Positions 36,529 to 57,283 of a DNA stretch of 64,000 nt are shown in pieces. Origin of the DNA: Amoebidium appalachense (Eukaryota; Ichthyosporea). Below the pieces are notes generated by a model. That model saw only the letters and a list, made by a program, of their open reading frames with translations, did not search any database and had not been told where the DNA came from. The translations under genes were made by a program, and so were the position numbers. The DNA lies in assembly GCA_963693365.1 (NCBI GenBank), contig CAVNZM010000010.1:124001-188000 (forward strand). The letters run 5' to 3'. Each line of letters begins with the position of its first letter. Positions within the stretch are counted from its first letter, which is position 1.

Positions 36529-38350
36529 TTTGCAGAAAAAACTAAACTAAATACTTTTGAAGAAAAAAAAAACGCATGAATGAATGATTGTGTGTGCTTG
36601 TGGCTGTTCTAAATAGTGGCTGCCTGCCAAGCTATCTTTGAATCTTCTGGCCGCGGTGCTAACAATGCATGATATTGCTCGAATTACAATATTGCTTTAT
36701 CGTATATAATTAACTAAATATGATGGATTGGTGGTTAAGCTTTGTAAGCCGGCGCGTGCCGCTGATTGGTGTACGTGGGAAATTACCCGATTGGATGGAT
36801 GGTAGAAAGCCCTTGCGTCATCCACCAGTAGGCACCGACACGAAACTGATTGGGGAAGTTTTGAAACCACAACAATCCCGGTTAAATAACTTGAATTCTA
36901 GCGAAAAAGCTGCTCCAAAAACATTTTATAAAGCCTCTTATTCTTTATCTTCCATTTTATTTTGCTTGAACTTGCTAGTGTTCAAAGAGGCGCTCCGACT
37001 CAGGATGACACATCGATAAAGAAAAAGCCTTTTCGATGTCGATGTAATCTTTGAAGCAATCTGCCTAGCTCAAATTCCTTGGGGGGATGTTATGTGCAAA
37101 GGTAAAAGGGAATGTAAACTAATGAGCTATTTCACCGAAACACCACCAAATATTGCTAATGAGTGTTTATATACGTACAATAATTACTTTTAACAATCCA
37201 AAAATAAAACAGGAGCTTATCACAAACTAAAGAGAAAAAATAAACGGAATCTCGGTACTTCGGTTTTCTACTAAACAAGATATTCGGGATAAGCATCCCC
37301 CTTTCAAGCTGTTTACATGAGGTTTAGGAAACTACCGCGAGTTGATCATGCACCAATAAATTCCGTTGCCAACAAGCAGATCAGGGTGTGAAATGTTGTC
37401 CTTACGTTAAAGGTTAGAGACGCATTGGTAGTATTTTTTCAGGCTGCATGACCCGAAATCAGAGACCAACCACAAAACAAACCGTTTTAATGCTGTTTCT
37501 TGGGTCATCCTGTTTGAGAATTCGCTGGCCTAACTTCAGAAGTTAGAGACACTTTTCTAGATTTCTCAATTCGGAGGACATATTTGTAGCCCTAAACCCC
37601 CTAGCACAACAGGAAGCCATAAACATTCTCGATTAGAGGGGGTCAATCGTTTGTGAGAAGCCATTTTCTTTCATCGCCAAACTTAAGTGCTTAGCAAAAG
37701 AATTAAACAAATATTTTGTGTAATACCTGAAAGAAAATAAATTTATTATTTACAGGATTGATGATTATAGACGAAATAAATGCGTTCATTCCAACATATA
37801 TAGCCTGGGTGGCCTGATGGTAGATCGCAGTGCTCAGTAATTACATCACTATGTTACGCCCCACGCAGCGTTGGAGACTGCAACACGGAAATCTTCGCCA
37901 ATCACATTAGATCACGCTGCTATCTAAGCTATTTATGCCAGGGCTCTCGCTGATTCGTCAAGGTTCTTGCGGGTGACGCCCAGCCCGTAGTCCGCACCCC
38001 TGTCACCAGTGCTCGGTGCGGCTCGCGCGATACCCCGGCTCGGCCAAACCTGTCGGGGCGCCGTGACGCCCAGAGCTCGAGCTGCGCACAAAAGTGACTC
38101 CATAGCTATAGGCTTGTATGTTTATGTTTTTTTGTGTTTATGCTCATAAGGTTTAGTTTATGGTGTGCGCATATGTTGACCTAAGTGAATGGGCGATGAC
38201 GTGCCGCAGATAATTTCTTTACGAGAAGCGGGACCCACTGCTTGGGGTTGGTTGTAAGAGAGGTGGTTGATAGTCCCAGAAGAAAAATCTGGTTGGCCAT
38301 TATTTTTTCCTCCCGGAAAAATAGAGATTCATGGGGGATGGGGGGCCCCG
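36529..38350. other. Intergenic region, no supported gene
   Basis: Unique, fairly AT-rich sequence with few homopolymers. A 99-codon + strand frame (36720-37019) divergent from the kinase has no recognisable motif and is not called. GGGTGGCCTGATGGTAGATC at about 37808 resembles the internal promoter of a tRNA-derived element but does not fold convincingly. A GC-rich patch at about 37970-38090 is unexplained. Confidence 0.5.
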
Positions 38351-38354
38351 GGAA

Positions 38355-38935
<581 letters not shown>

Positions 38936-39520
38936 CTGCACGCAGTGCCACTCTAATGCACGTGCACCCACACACAGACAAGGGACACAGAGAACGGCAG
39001 TTGTATGAAACATGTCCAACGCAGATCTCTGACGCACGCACTGAAACACTAAGTCACATCCCCGCTAGACGTGTACTGCGCGCCTGCACACACAGTCACG
39101 CAAACACAAGCTGACAAACGTTCACTTTGTCTTTCCATCTCTTTCTCCCTCTCTCTGCCTACCTCTACCCTACCTTCTTTTGCTTTCTCCCTCTATCCCG
39201 TGTAAACGTGTGCATGCACGTGTTGCCAGGAACTATGTCATACATGCACTGACGCGCGCACACACCCGCTTCCACCTACACATTCCCACACACACACATA
39301 CATGTGTAGACATATGCACATGAGCCAGTGCGGGCGCCAGATACACACTAAAAACACCTAAACCCAACACATACTTTCCCTACACACACATACGGTGGCA
39401 CGCACACACACACAAGCACACAAGCACACAAGCACACACAGATACATGTGCCTGCGCACACACACACACACGAAACGGACGTGTTTTGGGTTTTTGACGG
39501 GCATGCACACGCGCACACAT

Positions 39521-39563
<43 letters not shown>

Positions 39564-39581
39564 CACACACATACACACATA

Positions 39582-39640
<59 letters not shown>

Positions 39641-39840
39641 AGTGGCACAAACGTACACTCGCACATACAAAGCATACGGGTTTTTCATTTTCTATTTCAC
39701 ACCAATGCCACAGGGATGCAGATAACGGACACACTGTCAAACACAGTGTACACCAAGGCACACTGCAACATAAGCACCCATGGACATCGTAGTGCATCAT
39801 GTACAATAAAGTTTCCGAAATCAAAAACCATGACCCAGTG

Positions 39841-40190
39841 ATGTTCAGCTAAATGCACAACTCAATGTGCTGAAATAAGTTCAACTTGGTTGTTGGAAAA
39901 GGAGGCGAGAGAGGTGTGCTGAAGGGGAACCGAGGAAGGTGGGGCCCGGTGTTGGTGGTGGTGAGAGGAGTGGGCTGGAAGGGGGGGGGGGGGGGGGGGG
40001 GGGGGGGGAGGGGATCACCATCACTGCTGGTGAAGGGGGGGTGGGGGGGGGGGGGGTATTTAGGCGGTGAGGACTGGTAATGGAGGAGGGAGGAGTGACC
40101 TGACCAGATCTCAAGGGTTGCCCCTCTCCCTCCCCCCTCCCCCCTCCACCTCCCCCCTCCCTCTCCCCCCTTCGAGCTCCCCCCTCCCCC

Positions 40191-40233
<43 letters not shown>

Positions 40234-40753
40234 AGTCCCCCTCCCCCTCTTCTGTCGGGACAGAAAGGGGAATACTGGACCAGCAAGGGGGTTTTGATGT
40301 TTTGCATTGTATTGCCTCTGCCCCTAGGTGTACAAGTGTGCATTCAGATTTACTACCGCCGTGATATTAATATGATATGGGTTATGAAGCGAGAGAAGAC
40401 ATTCATCTGAATAACAATAAAAGAATTTGTCAAAGCTATTTCACGGGTCGTTCACTAGTCACACTTTCAACCGGAGTTCTCATTCGTTGTCATGCGCCAT
40501 GGAAGTGAGACGGGTGTACATGTAAGCAGCGAGAAGACTCGGAACATCGACCAAAAACATGAATGTAGTAGCAAATTGGAGCCATTTCCCCACAGCCAAC
40601 ACTGAGTTGCTCAGTCCAGACACGTGTCAACATACTACACCTGACATTGATATAACAAAACACGTGTACCGGGACCTTGAATTCATGTAAATAAATACTA
40701 AGGGGGTTGGTGATGAGGTGGTGGTGGGTGGCTGGTGGGGTTGGGGGAAAGAT

Positions 40754-40814
<61 letters not shown>

Positions 40815-41089
40815 AAAGGAAGGGCAGGAGGGGCAGAGTCGTTTTGGACAAAGGCCGCCTGATCTATCGAGAGAGGGAAGAGGGAATGCTGGGGGGTGCT
40901 GGCAAGGGGGAGGGGGGAGGGGGAAGGAGGGGGGGGGGGAGGGAGGAGTAGCAATATTAGTCGTTTAGCTGGGGCTCTGGGGGGGGGGGGGGGGGGGGGG
41001 GGGAGGGGGGGGGCAAAAGAGAAAAGCAAGCAAGAGGCACCAAGCAGGTAGGGTTGTGTGTGTGGGTTGTGTGTGTGGGTTGGGGCGGG

Positions 41090-41134
<45 letters not shown>

Positions 41135-41390
41135 CGAAGTGGGTGTTTGTGTATGTACGCGTGTGCACGTGCCCGTGCATGTACAATTGGAGACTGAAGG
41201 GACATGGATTGTACGAGCTTTATATTAGTGGCGTGCAATTTTGGCAAGGACTTCGGGTTAAACGAGTGCATCATTGAAGACACAAATTCTGCTTTTTTGT
41301 GGTTTTACTGGGCACTTATTCCAAATTTCCGTTTTTAGGTGGATAATATGCTATGCTGACCAGCCCGATGCAGCATACTGATGCATCCGA
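39841..41390. other. G/C-run-rich spacer, no supported gene
   Basis: Contains G runs at about 39979-40008, 40753-40813 and 41090-41131, and a C run at about 40190-40230. Between them is short unique sequence with no convincing exon. A 109-codon minus frame at 41351-41680 has no recognised similarity. Confidence 0.5.
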
Positions 41391-41397
41391 AATGTGG

Positions 41398-41438
41398 TCG
41401 GAGTACTTAGCGGCCATAAGTACTCCGATCGGAGTACT
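41398..41438. repeat. Compound palindrome
   Basis: A hairpin with 12 bp arms (TCGGAGTACTTA, 7-base loop, TAAGTACTCCGA; 41398-41428) overlaps a perfect 20 bp palindrome AGTACTCCGATCGGAGTACT (41419-41438). It lies about 280 bases upstream of the transposase-like frame. It could be a binding site array or part of a transposon end. Confidence 0.85.
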
Positions 41439-41719
41439 TTAGGAATGCTTGTTTCGGAAGGATACCGCGAGCTATTGGGGCCCATGGCCAGGAGCCCGCT
41501 TTTTTTTGTAAAGCCAGTAAGAAAACATAGGTTTACAAATTTTTTGTCTTTGGTACGGTAACTAACAAGTCTTTCCCTAGCTTTTATTGGTTGCCGACGC
41601 TGTTGCAAGTTTTTGAATTCATGCTCGACAACAACATAATTCATGATCAAACGGACGAAACTTGCTGAGTCCGCGAACACAACAAGCCATGGGTTTCATG
41701 TGAAAGATGAGCGCCCAAC

Positions 41720-42440
41720 ATGGCCGAAACATTAGACCCAATAGAGCCACTTTATTCTGGAGCTCGTGTCTGTTGTTTTGCATACATATTTGACGGGGTT
41801 CAGGGGGAAGATTTCACAGATGACACCACACGTTGGTCTTACAAGAAGTTCGGCCTGAGCTGGGACACACAAATACTGGTAGGCACAGTAGTGAAACGAT
41901 GCAAGGCAAACGAAGACAGTGAATGGAAAGTAAAGTTTGATTTTGACGGTACCACAGAAGTAGTTCTGCGCAATCAGCTAACTTTAATACGGAAGAAGAC
42001 AATGAACACATAAGTAGCGAGCTAGAGAGTGATAGTGATGAAGATCCAGATGGAGACATCCAACAAGTAGAGATTCCTGTCACAGACAGTGAGAGTGAAG
42101 ATGAGATAGAACTTGTAGATGAACAAGTAGAGTTACCTACCCCCACCGACCCCACGTTCACCTTGCAATGGACCATTCCAGATGAGCAAGTACTTGACAA
42201 AAGAACAGGCCCACGCAGAAAACCAACCATTCCACTAGCACTAAACAAGCGCAAGAGTGTTCTGTGTTTGTTTGAACACTTCATGCCTATGGAGTATCTC
42301 TTCACAGTAGTCATTCCACTCACAAACGAAGTAGGTCGTGCACGTTACAAAAATTGGGTTGACTTAACCCCGGGTGAGCTACTTAGGTGGTTGGGTATGT
42401 GGATTTACATGGCTAGTAATCGTACAGCATTCTTTCTTTT
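41720..42440 (+). pseudogene. piggyBac-like transposase, frameshifted and truncated
   Basis: The first frame (41720-42013, 97 codons) encodes a Tudor/SH3-like segment (SWDTQILVGTVVKRC, WKVKFDFDGTTEVVLRNQL). Near 41990 the reading moves to another frame: an acidic stretch (SSELESDSDEDPDGDIQQ), then the transposase N-terminal domain with PLTNEVGRARYKNWV and LTPGELLRWLGMWIYMA. The frame runs into a T-rich tract after 42430 and the DDE catalytic domain is absent. The gene is therefore broken. An acidic N-terminus before a LTPGELL..LG.WIYM motif is typical of piggyBac-derived proteins. No terminal inverted repeat was identified. Confidence 0.65.
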
Positions 42441-43053
42441 TTTTTTTTTTCTTTCTTCAAATTCTACCATTGTGTTCTATCTTTTTGGTTTTTTACACTC
42501 ATCGTTGTGCTGTGCCGTTTTTCTTCAGTGATTTTATTCTTGCTGTCACCGTTGTGTTCTTTGTACATGTACTTTCATAGTTATGTTCTACAGTCAATGC
42601 GTTTTTCTTTTTCTTGTTTTTGTATTTTCAAAGCGTTTACTTAGCATCGGTTTATTCCTCGCCACCGCGGGCTTTTCACCAACGTGTTGGTGAGCTTTTT
42701 CTTGAGTCACTACAGTACGTGTCGAGTCATTCTCCAAGGGAAGCCTGAGGGTGACCCCATGTTTTAGCAAAACGGGCAAGTCATGTAGTGTGTGTCCTAC
42801 CGACAGTGATATTAAAGCGGTAATGTTGCAAACGTTTGGCGCTACCAAGCTCTAACGATGCCTGATGCCTAGGCCTATTTTGTGTGCACGTGGGTGGGTG
42901 TGGCTGAGGTTATGCACGCCCTTTCTCATGCCGCCGTTCACATTCTTGCCTGCATTAAAATGGCCTCCATGAAGCCTGCCCCCCCCCCCCCCGCCCCCCT
43001 CCCCCCCCGGCCGGGCCCCGCCCTCTGCCTCCTCCTCTCTCTCCCCCTCCCCC

Positions 43054-43087
<34 letters not shown>

Positions 43088-43430
43088 AGGGCATATACGT
43101 TTTGTTAATTCGGTTTGAATAAACGTTTCAACATTTGATTCTCGAATTCGCCCTTCTCGCTGTGTGCGTAAACGCATCAGATGTACACGAGGCATGCAGT
43201 GACACTGTATTGTGAAAAACTGTGTACGTATACATCGATCTGTCACATAGTGAGATATCACTGTGTACGTTTACGGTGTATAAGTGTCCCGGTGTGTGTG
43301 TGTTTGTGTTAAAGTTGTGCGTTCCTGTTTGAAATTCTAATGTGAGTCAGTCTCCGCCTGTCTGCCCGGCGCACACGGAGGCCGTGTGCGAGCGGCGAGC
43401 GTTCGTGCGAGCGTGCGAGCGTGCATGTGC
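42441..43430. other. Spacer downstream of the transposase remnant
   Basis: Unique sequence with a T-rich start, and a C run at about 43057-43087. An 84-codon minus frame (42594-42848) reads VGHTLHDLPVLLKHGVTLRL without a recognised family. It could be a relic of another element and is not called as a gene. Confidence 0.4.
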
Positions 43431-43692
<262 letters not shown>

Positions 43693-44921
43693 ATATGCCA
43701 AGTTTGTGTGTGTGTAAGCTGCGCCCGCAACGACAATGTGCTGTGCAGCTGTTCCTAATCCAGACCGTTTGTATGTGCAGTGTGCTAGTGTGCTTGGGTA
43801 GGCGTCGTGCAAGTGGGACTCAGGAGGTGCACTTGTGATAGCCCAGATGAACTGTACATGTTCTACTGTATCTGGCGACTGTCTCTGTGTGTATAAGATG
43901 GATGAGGTATTACGGGGTTTGGACCTGCGCTGATGTGCGTGTGTGACTGCAAACACATGCGCACGTGTGCGTAGCGGCTGTGTGTGTACGTGTGTGTCAC
44001 AGACTCGGGGTGCGTCCGTGCCTGTCCGACGTGTTCCGGTGCAGTGCCAGATGACGCGAGGGGAACTCGGAAGTTTCCAACGGTTGCAAATGGAGCATGG
44101 AATGATATTACACCAATCCGATGTTACGAAATCTGAAAGTCACATTCCAATCCAAGTACATAAATCCAGGGAGCCAATACATTTACGACACGAACAGCTC
44201 AAATAGCCGTAGATCGACCAATCATTGCAAGCTATGTTTAGATACCCATGCCGATGCCAGGTGCACACTGCACGTGTGCGCACACAAAACTTTGAATGGC
44301 GACATTCACGTGTGCGCGAGTATTATGGCGACATACGAAGATTCTCGCAATTAGTCTACACGTGCGCACGTATTATGGCGACACATTGAAATACTCACAT
44401 CCTTGCAAGCGCCCGTGTGTGCACAGCTAAACGTGAAACAAGTGTCCGAAAACTAAGAAAAAACAGAAAAACAGTGGAAAGAAGTGATAAGGGAGAGGAG
44501 GCACAGAGATATCCATACGCACCCATAGAACAAGAAGGGAATTATCAGGTTACATGCAAAAGAAAAAGAAAAAGGGCGTAGAAAATCGGGAGACGAAACG
44601 GTGACAGAAAAAGTTGAGCGTATGCCGAAGACATGTGGATTTTGGGACAAACAGGCTGAGAAAAAGGGCAGATTTCACAAGAACTTGGTGTTTTACGGTG
44701 TACACAACGGCATAGGAGCCTTCAACCGAAAGAGGTGTATGTCATATGGTTTTCGTTAGCATTGTAGTTGGGTTTCACCCTGAATGGTATCTGTACCCCA
44801 TCAACACCTTTCGGGGCGAGGCTGAAAGGCAACCGTTCGAAAAAGCGAGACCAGGCGTTAAATTTTTATTCCCGAGCGCCAAAGATACGACGAGAGGGGA
44901 AACCCGCACCCAGTATTTGAA

Positions 44922-51926
<7,005 letters not shown>

Positions 51927-52304
51927 TGCACACTAAGTGTAGTTCCTACTATTGACTGTGGGGCTTGAAGTAGATAGTAATATGCTAAGTTGAATGTCCG
52001 AAGTTCTTTGAAATGTTGGCTCTAGAAGAGGGTTGTTGTTGTGTAACACATGCGCTTTGTTTTGTACGACATTATACAGTAGTCTATGATTTTAAAGGCT
52101 GATAATTTGATGGTAGATGGGTTTTTAACGAAAAGACAATACGAGAGATTTGCTTTACTAAAGAGTTTCTGAGGAGTCATTATGATTTAAACATGGATCA
52201 CAGATTTGGGTCGCGGTTTGGCTGTTTTGCAGTTGAATGCATAGGATGAATGTGCCCGAATAAGTTTGTGTGTGTGTGTGTGTGTTTGGGGGGGAGGGGG
52301 GAGA

Positions 52305-52335
<31 letters not shown>

Positions 52336-53075
52336 AGGGGGGGGGGGGGGGGACGGGGGAAGGGGGGGGGGGGGGGAGAGAAGGACGGAGGGGGAGGGAG
52401 GAAGCTTACGGTTAGTGAGAGAGTAAACAACAGTGGTTGGTTTTTTCAGCTGAAGCTACTACCAGCACGGGTTCAAAATGTGCTAATAGAACACACCTAA
52501 TATCATAAATGAAGTCTTCAGATGTATGATACATCATGCAAACTAATAGAACCCCCCCCCCCCCCCCCCCCTTTCCTCCCCCCCTTTTTTCTTGCTTCGC
52601 TACTCCTTACCCCCGCCTCCCCTGCCCTGCCGCGCAACCCCCGCACGACGTGACCACTCATGACAGATCTGGTTGGCGCGAGGGGAGGCGAACTCGGGAC
52701 TGTGGAGACGTGGGCCCCCCTGAGGATGGGCTCGCTTATTATGCATACTCTTTATGTATGCTTGCATTCTGCATCGTGTTATCCGTTTGTTCTTGTGTAC
52801 TTCGTACTTTTGACGCATTCAAACCCCCCTCCCCCCTTCTCCCCCCGGCCCCATTTCCTGCCCTCGAGCCGCTCTTTCCATCACCATACCTGCACACATC
52901 CACACGCAATTTATTAGGAGATGCACAAACTAGGATGCATAATCTTTGTGGTTTAGCCTATGCCGAATTTGCACTGTGCTGTGCTTCGTGAAGAGTTAAA
53001 AACAGCATGCAAGCTCGGGCACGAAACATGCAACACCCACATACAGGCATCGACACACATACATATGTGCATGCA

Positions 53076-53155
<80 letters not shown>

Positions 53156-53682
53156 GCGCGCGCGCGCGCGCGCGCGCGCGCATGCACGCACACACCTAAA
53201 ACAAGAAAGGGCCTGGGGCGCCGGGGGGGGGGGGACGGATAGCTGCCTGCCTGTGCAATTGCAACGGAGTAGACATTCATCTTTACTTTTGAACACAGTA
53301 GTACATCTTTATCTGTGCATCAACTGTATCTAGGAGGCCTTAGTATCAACACACCCCATATATATATAATCCAGCTTTTTAGTTGTTTTATCATATAGAA
53401 ACTTTCTTTTTGCGCGCCAAAAAGCCACCCGAATTTCTATATCTGGCTAATCGGAGCCATTGGTCACACGAATTTTTTTGAGATTGCGATATACTATATA
53501 CCGAGTTCATGGGCAAAAAAAATTGTATCACACATTACGGTCATTTTTATATTATGTATGGAACTCCAAACATTCATGCAGGTCTGCTTTAAATCTTTCA
53601 CATGCATACATGCACAACATAGATATCTATACACATCACCTACATACATAAACCACGTGGCATACCATCTAGCGTGTTCCAT
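51927..53682. other. Intergenic: G runs, one C-tailed element, (CA)n/(CG)n
   Basis: Unique sequence to 52260, then G runs at 52306-52376. A C-tailed element copy lies at about 52693-52825 (GAGGATGGGCTC...GACGCATTCAAACCCC). Pure (CA)n at about 53080-53152 is joined to (CG)n at 53156-53180. No gene is supported. The protease and lyase genes converge here. Confidence 0.6.
52693..52830 (+). mobile_element. C-tailed dispersed element, short copy
   Basis: Matches the 3' module (GGGCCCCCCTGAGGATGGGC to GACGCATTCAAACCCCCC) with scattered single-base deletions. The 5' end is truncated near GACTGTGGAGACGTGGG. The tail is short. Confidence 0.7.
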
Positions 53683-54775
53683 TTATGGTGTGCATATGAC
53701 ATAATCATCATAAATAGCGTCGACATTATCCCCTGGGGCCCAATCAGAACTCATCCCTCCGAAAAATGTCGTCCACAAAAACGTATCAATCGCAATGTCC
53801 TTAGTCATACGAAACAGCATTTGATTGGTTGAATACGCTTTATTCCCGTCCAACCACGTCTCGAGAATTCCGTCTGAAACTCCGGGGGTGTTCATTTTCA
53901 CGCGCATTGTCACATGGTGTAAAGCCCCAGGGATGAATTTCGCATTGAACGGAAAGTTATCTCCGCTCATATTATCCACCTGTCCGGCGTGATATGCGTA
54001 ATTTGTTGGTACCCCCCCTGGCCGCCATGAAATTGTGTTTGTCCACCCGTCATATCCCGTCGGTTTTCCATTTGCCGTGGGGCATGTCCCCCCACACAAT
54101 GTGGCCGGAAGTTTACCCCCCTTAACCCACACAAAATCCAGGGAAAATCCAACATGGAAAGACAAGTAAGCCTCCTCTACGGGGCCAAATTTCAGGGGGG
54201 TTTTCCATCTGCCCGTGCATTTTCCACCCGCACAGCCCTTACGATAGATGACCTGCATGGCTGTGCCTCCATGGGGATCCTGTAAAAACCCCCCCTTTAG
54301 TACTCTCCCAGGGTGAGGACGCCGGGGGTAGGAGGGGGAGAGGGGGGGGGGGGGGGTATGCATTGCAGAGTTGAAATTATGGTGTGTGGAGATAAAAAAA
54401 AAGAACAAACCGCAAATAGACCCCCCGTAAATCTGATATATTACTTTGCAGGCTGGGGGGAAAAGGAAGCAGAAAGACACGTGAACAAACCCCACCTTTG
54501 GTGGGATTCACATGCCTCCACATAAAAAACGGGTTCGACTCCTTTACCTCTCGTGCAAGGAAAGAGAGGGGGGAAAGGGGTTAGCAGTAAATAGCGCGTA
54601 ATCCCCATGCAATATGTGATGGCTTTGTACACACGTTTCCCCCCCGCAACCATACCTCACTGAATGTTTCTTTGTTATCCCCCTCACACAGGAAGAAAAG
54701 AGAGGTCGAGTTGGGGTAGGGGTCTGATGATTTGTGTCATTAATTCGACGAGAGGGAGGAAGGGGGAAGGGGGGG

Positions 54776-54813
<38 letters not shown>

Positions 54814-55280
54814 CTGAAGGGGTGTACGCACCAAGACCATTTTGTTGTTGCTGAAGTTGCCCTGTGGAGCCACCATACTGCCAAAGTCATCCAGAGCCAT
54901 CTCACTGCTGTAGGCCATGCCGTTGGGTTCGTGGTTGTCGAAATCAACAGACACAGCTACACGCATGCCTGCTGGGCATACATCTGTAGGGGTAAAGAGT
55001 GGAGAATGGGGGGGGGGGGGGGGGGGGGGGGGTGAGGGAGGGGTGAGAGGGAGGTGGAAGGGGAAGGGGAAGGAGGGGAGGGGGAACGGGGTGAGGGGGG
55101 GGTGAGAGGGAGGGGAAGGGGAAAGGGAGGGGAGAGGAGAGGGAGACGGCAGGTGAGAGAGACCACACACGTTGCATGGGGAGAGGATGGTGGTAAGGAA
55201 GGAGAGTGGGAGGGAAGTAGGGATAGGAAAATAAGGGTTGGTGGTGGTGGTGTGTGTGTTTCAGGGGGGAAGGGGGGGAA

Positions 55281-55327
<47 letters not shown>

Positions 55328-55765
55328 TGTGTGGGAGGGTTACTGTGGTGCACACAGAATACGTGTATAAATATAACTCGATTACGATGCAGTTGGGCGT
55401 ATAAAAAAAATTGCTTGGGTGGCGGGGGGAGGGAGGGAGAAGGTGGGGTGAGGGTGGGAGTCGGTGGATGGGTGGGTGGTTGGGTAGGGGAGAGGGGGGA
55501 GGGGAAGAGGGGGCGAGGGGGGGGGGGGGGGAGAGGGCCGGGGGCCCCCCTCTCCCCCCCCTCACCCCCACCCCACTCCACCCCGCCCCGAGTGCACGCA
55601 CATACTATAGATGAACTAGATCCAAACGACACACAAAACAAAAACATTGTGCTCGATAACCAAAACCAATCACCAAAGCAATCACCACAGCAATTTCATA
55701 ATCACTGAGAACGGCACAACCCATCTTTAACACATCCACCCCCTCCCCCTGCTTCCGCCCTCTCC

Positions 55766-55799
<34 letters not shown>

Positions 55800-56391
55800 T
55801 TCCCCCACACTGCTTCCTCACCTCCCAGGAAAGGGCGCCCCAAAACACACACACACACACACGCACACACACACACACACACACAGGCACGTGGCACTTA
55901 CCCACACAACGACATAGGTTGCACGTGCACTCTTTTCCACCCTCCCCACACGTGTTCCTGCACCACGCATCCGTGACGTTCGCACGTGGCCACGCCGCAT
56001 ACCTCTGATCATCCTCACACTTTCTCACCCCTTGAAGACACGTGCTCTCTGTGTAGTCTGAACGTGGCGCGCACGCACACACTGATGATAGGTTTCCAGA
56101 GACACAAGGGTACGTGCTTGTGTTTGTAATGCAGTTGCTTTGGCAGAAAACATCTGTGAACTTATTCCCAGCATTTGGCCGGGCTTTATACACCTCACTA
56201 GGACACACAGACGATTCATTCACTGAAGGTTCACTCCCTCCTTGCTTCAAAAAATAAATCGCAACCCCTGCCCCCCCGGCAACCACCAGCAAGAAAACTA
56301 CTATTGCTATGATCTGCCGCTGTTTGCGCTTTCTCTTCTTTTCCTCGTGGTTCATAAGAGCCACATCGGAGGAGTTTTGAGGCGTTAGCAT
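53683..56391 (-). CDS. Type II membrane protein, Cys-rich stalk and PL14-like polysaccharide lyase domain
   Basis: Exons on the minus strand: 56391-55902, 54983-54832 and 54279-53683, phases 1 and 0, 412 aa. A short basic cytoplasmic end (HEEKKRKRKQRQ) precedes a single membrane helix IIAIVVFLLVVAGGAGVAIY. Two Cys-rich modules follow, each with a (V/F)xDxxC-type core (GNKFTDVFCQSNC...CAC; ANVTDAWCRNTC...CNLCRC). Exons 2-3 form a jelly-roll-like domain (DFDNHEP, DPHGGTAMQVIYRKG, FVWVKGGKLPATLCGG, NTISWRPGGV, ETWLDGNKAY, FFGGMSSDWAP, DAIYDDYVI). The GGKLPGL-like and W-R/YAY pattern is that of PL14 lyases, which cleave uronate-containing polysaccharides by beta-elimination. The substrate cannot be inferred. 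It is probably a surface enzyme. Confidence 0.8.
54984..55901 (-). repeat. PL14 gene intron: GT/G-rich start, C-rich end (minus strand)
   Basis: On the transcribed strand the donor GTAAGTGCC leads into (GT)n (+ strand CA at about 55845-55884) and a G run (+ strand C run 55766-55799). The 3' part is C-rich (+ strand G runs near 55278-55326 and 55010-55032) before CCTACAG. This matches the orientation seen in + strand genes and shows that the asymmetry follows transcription. Confidence 0.8.
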
Positions 56392-57283
56392 CTTGCCTCG
56401 GGAAAGGACAACATGAAGTAAAAAACAAAAAAGATTGAGCTACGGTGTAGGTAGAAACCTGCTAAAAGTTTCCAAAGCTATTATTATTGCAAAGAAGATT
56501 TATAACGAATGAGTTGAATGAGTCTCGATGTTAAATGTTTACAAGTTTCAAGTAGACGACCTTCTGCAAGCCATCAGCGTAGTATATTAGCTACCTTTCG
56601 TTTTAAGTCTCCTCCTTCATACTTTGAAAACTGAGGCCGTCTTTTTTATGTTTTTTTGTGATCCCACTGGGGGAGTCTCCCAAAACTCCATGATGATGTG
56701 GGTCGTGTCGCTCCACCGCATCAGCAAGGCACGGAGCTGCATCATGCGATTTGTCTTTTTTATTTCCTTTTTTTTTTTTTAAATCATACTATAGAACTTA
56801 TTGGTTTATACAGATTTTCCTTCAGTGTCTAGGAGCCCTATACATTTATTTTATTTTTATTATTATTTTTTTTGCGTCACAACTTGTGTATAATGATGAA
56901 CCGGAGTTAGCCAATCAAAGACCAATATGGTAATTCGGAGATCCAGAAAAATACCGAAACACATAGGAAAACCTTAATGAAAAGTGGCCGTAAGTGGGGT
57001 TATTATTTTTCTTTTGACTGGTTATTGAAACTACAAAATTGGGGTTCATTTTTTTAGTGTGACAAAAAACCGGTTTTTAATGCGTTTTCTGAATGGTTGG
57101 GTTTGGGGAGTAACGATTGACTGTGCACACGTATCTGCTAGGCAGCGTTACAGCGCAATAATGGCACAAAGTCAAAGCAAGGATATATAGGAAAAACCCT
57201 ATAACTCATACTGGCGCTCGTTTCTTTGTGCTCCTTCATACAGCACTCTGAAAAGTTCGGAAATATTTGCTCACGCCATGGGC

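Noticed and set aside
36720-37019. 99-codon frame divergent from the intronless kinase
   Set aside because: No recognisable motif, no splice context, and the length is expected by chance in unique DNA.
37970-38090. GC-rich patch as a ribosomal RNA or CpG island
   Set aside because: No rRNA landmarks are recognised, and it is too short and isolated to call.
42594-42848. 84-codon minus frame as part of a transposase
   Set aside because: It is on the opposite strand to the piggyBac relic and shows no catalytic motif.
53683-54495. 270-codon single frame for the lyase including sequence upstream of 54279
   Set aside because: The upstream part is intronic; the CAG at 54282-54280 gives an in-phase join to exon 54983-54832.
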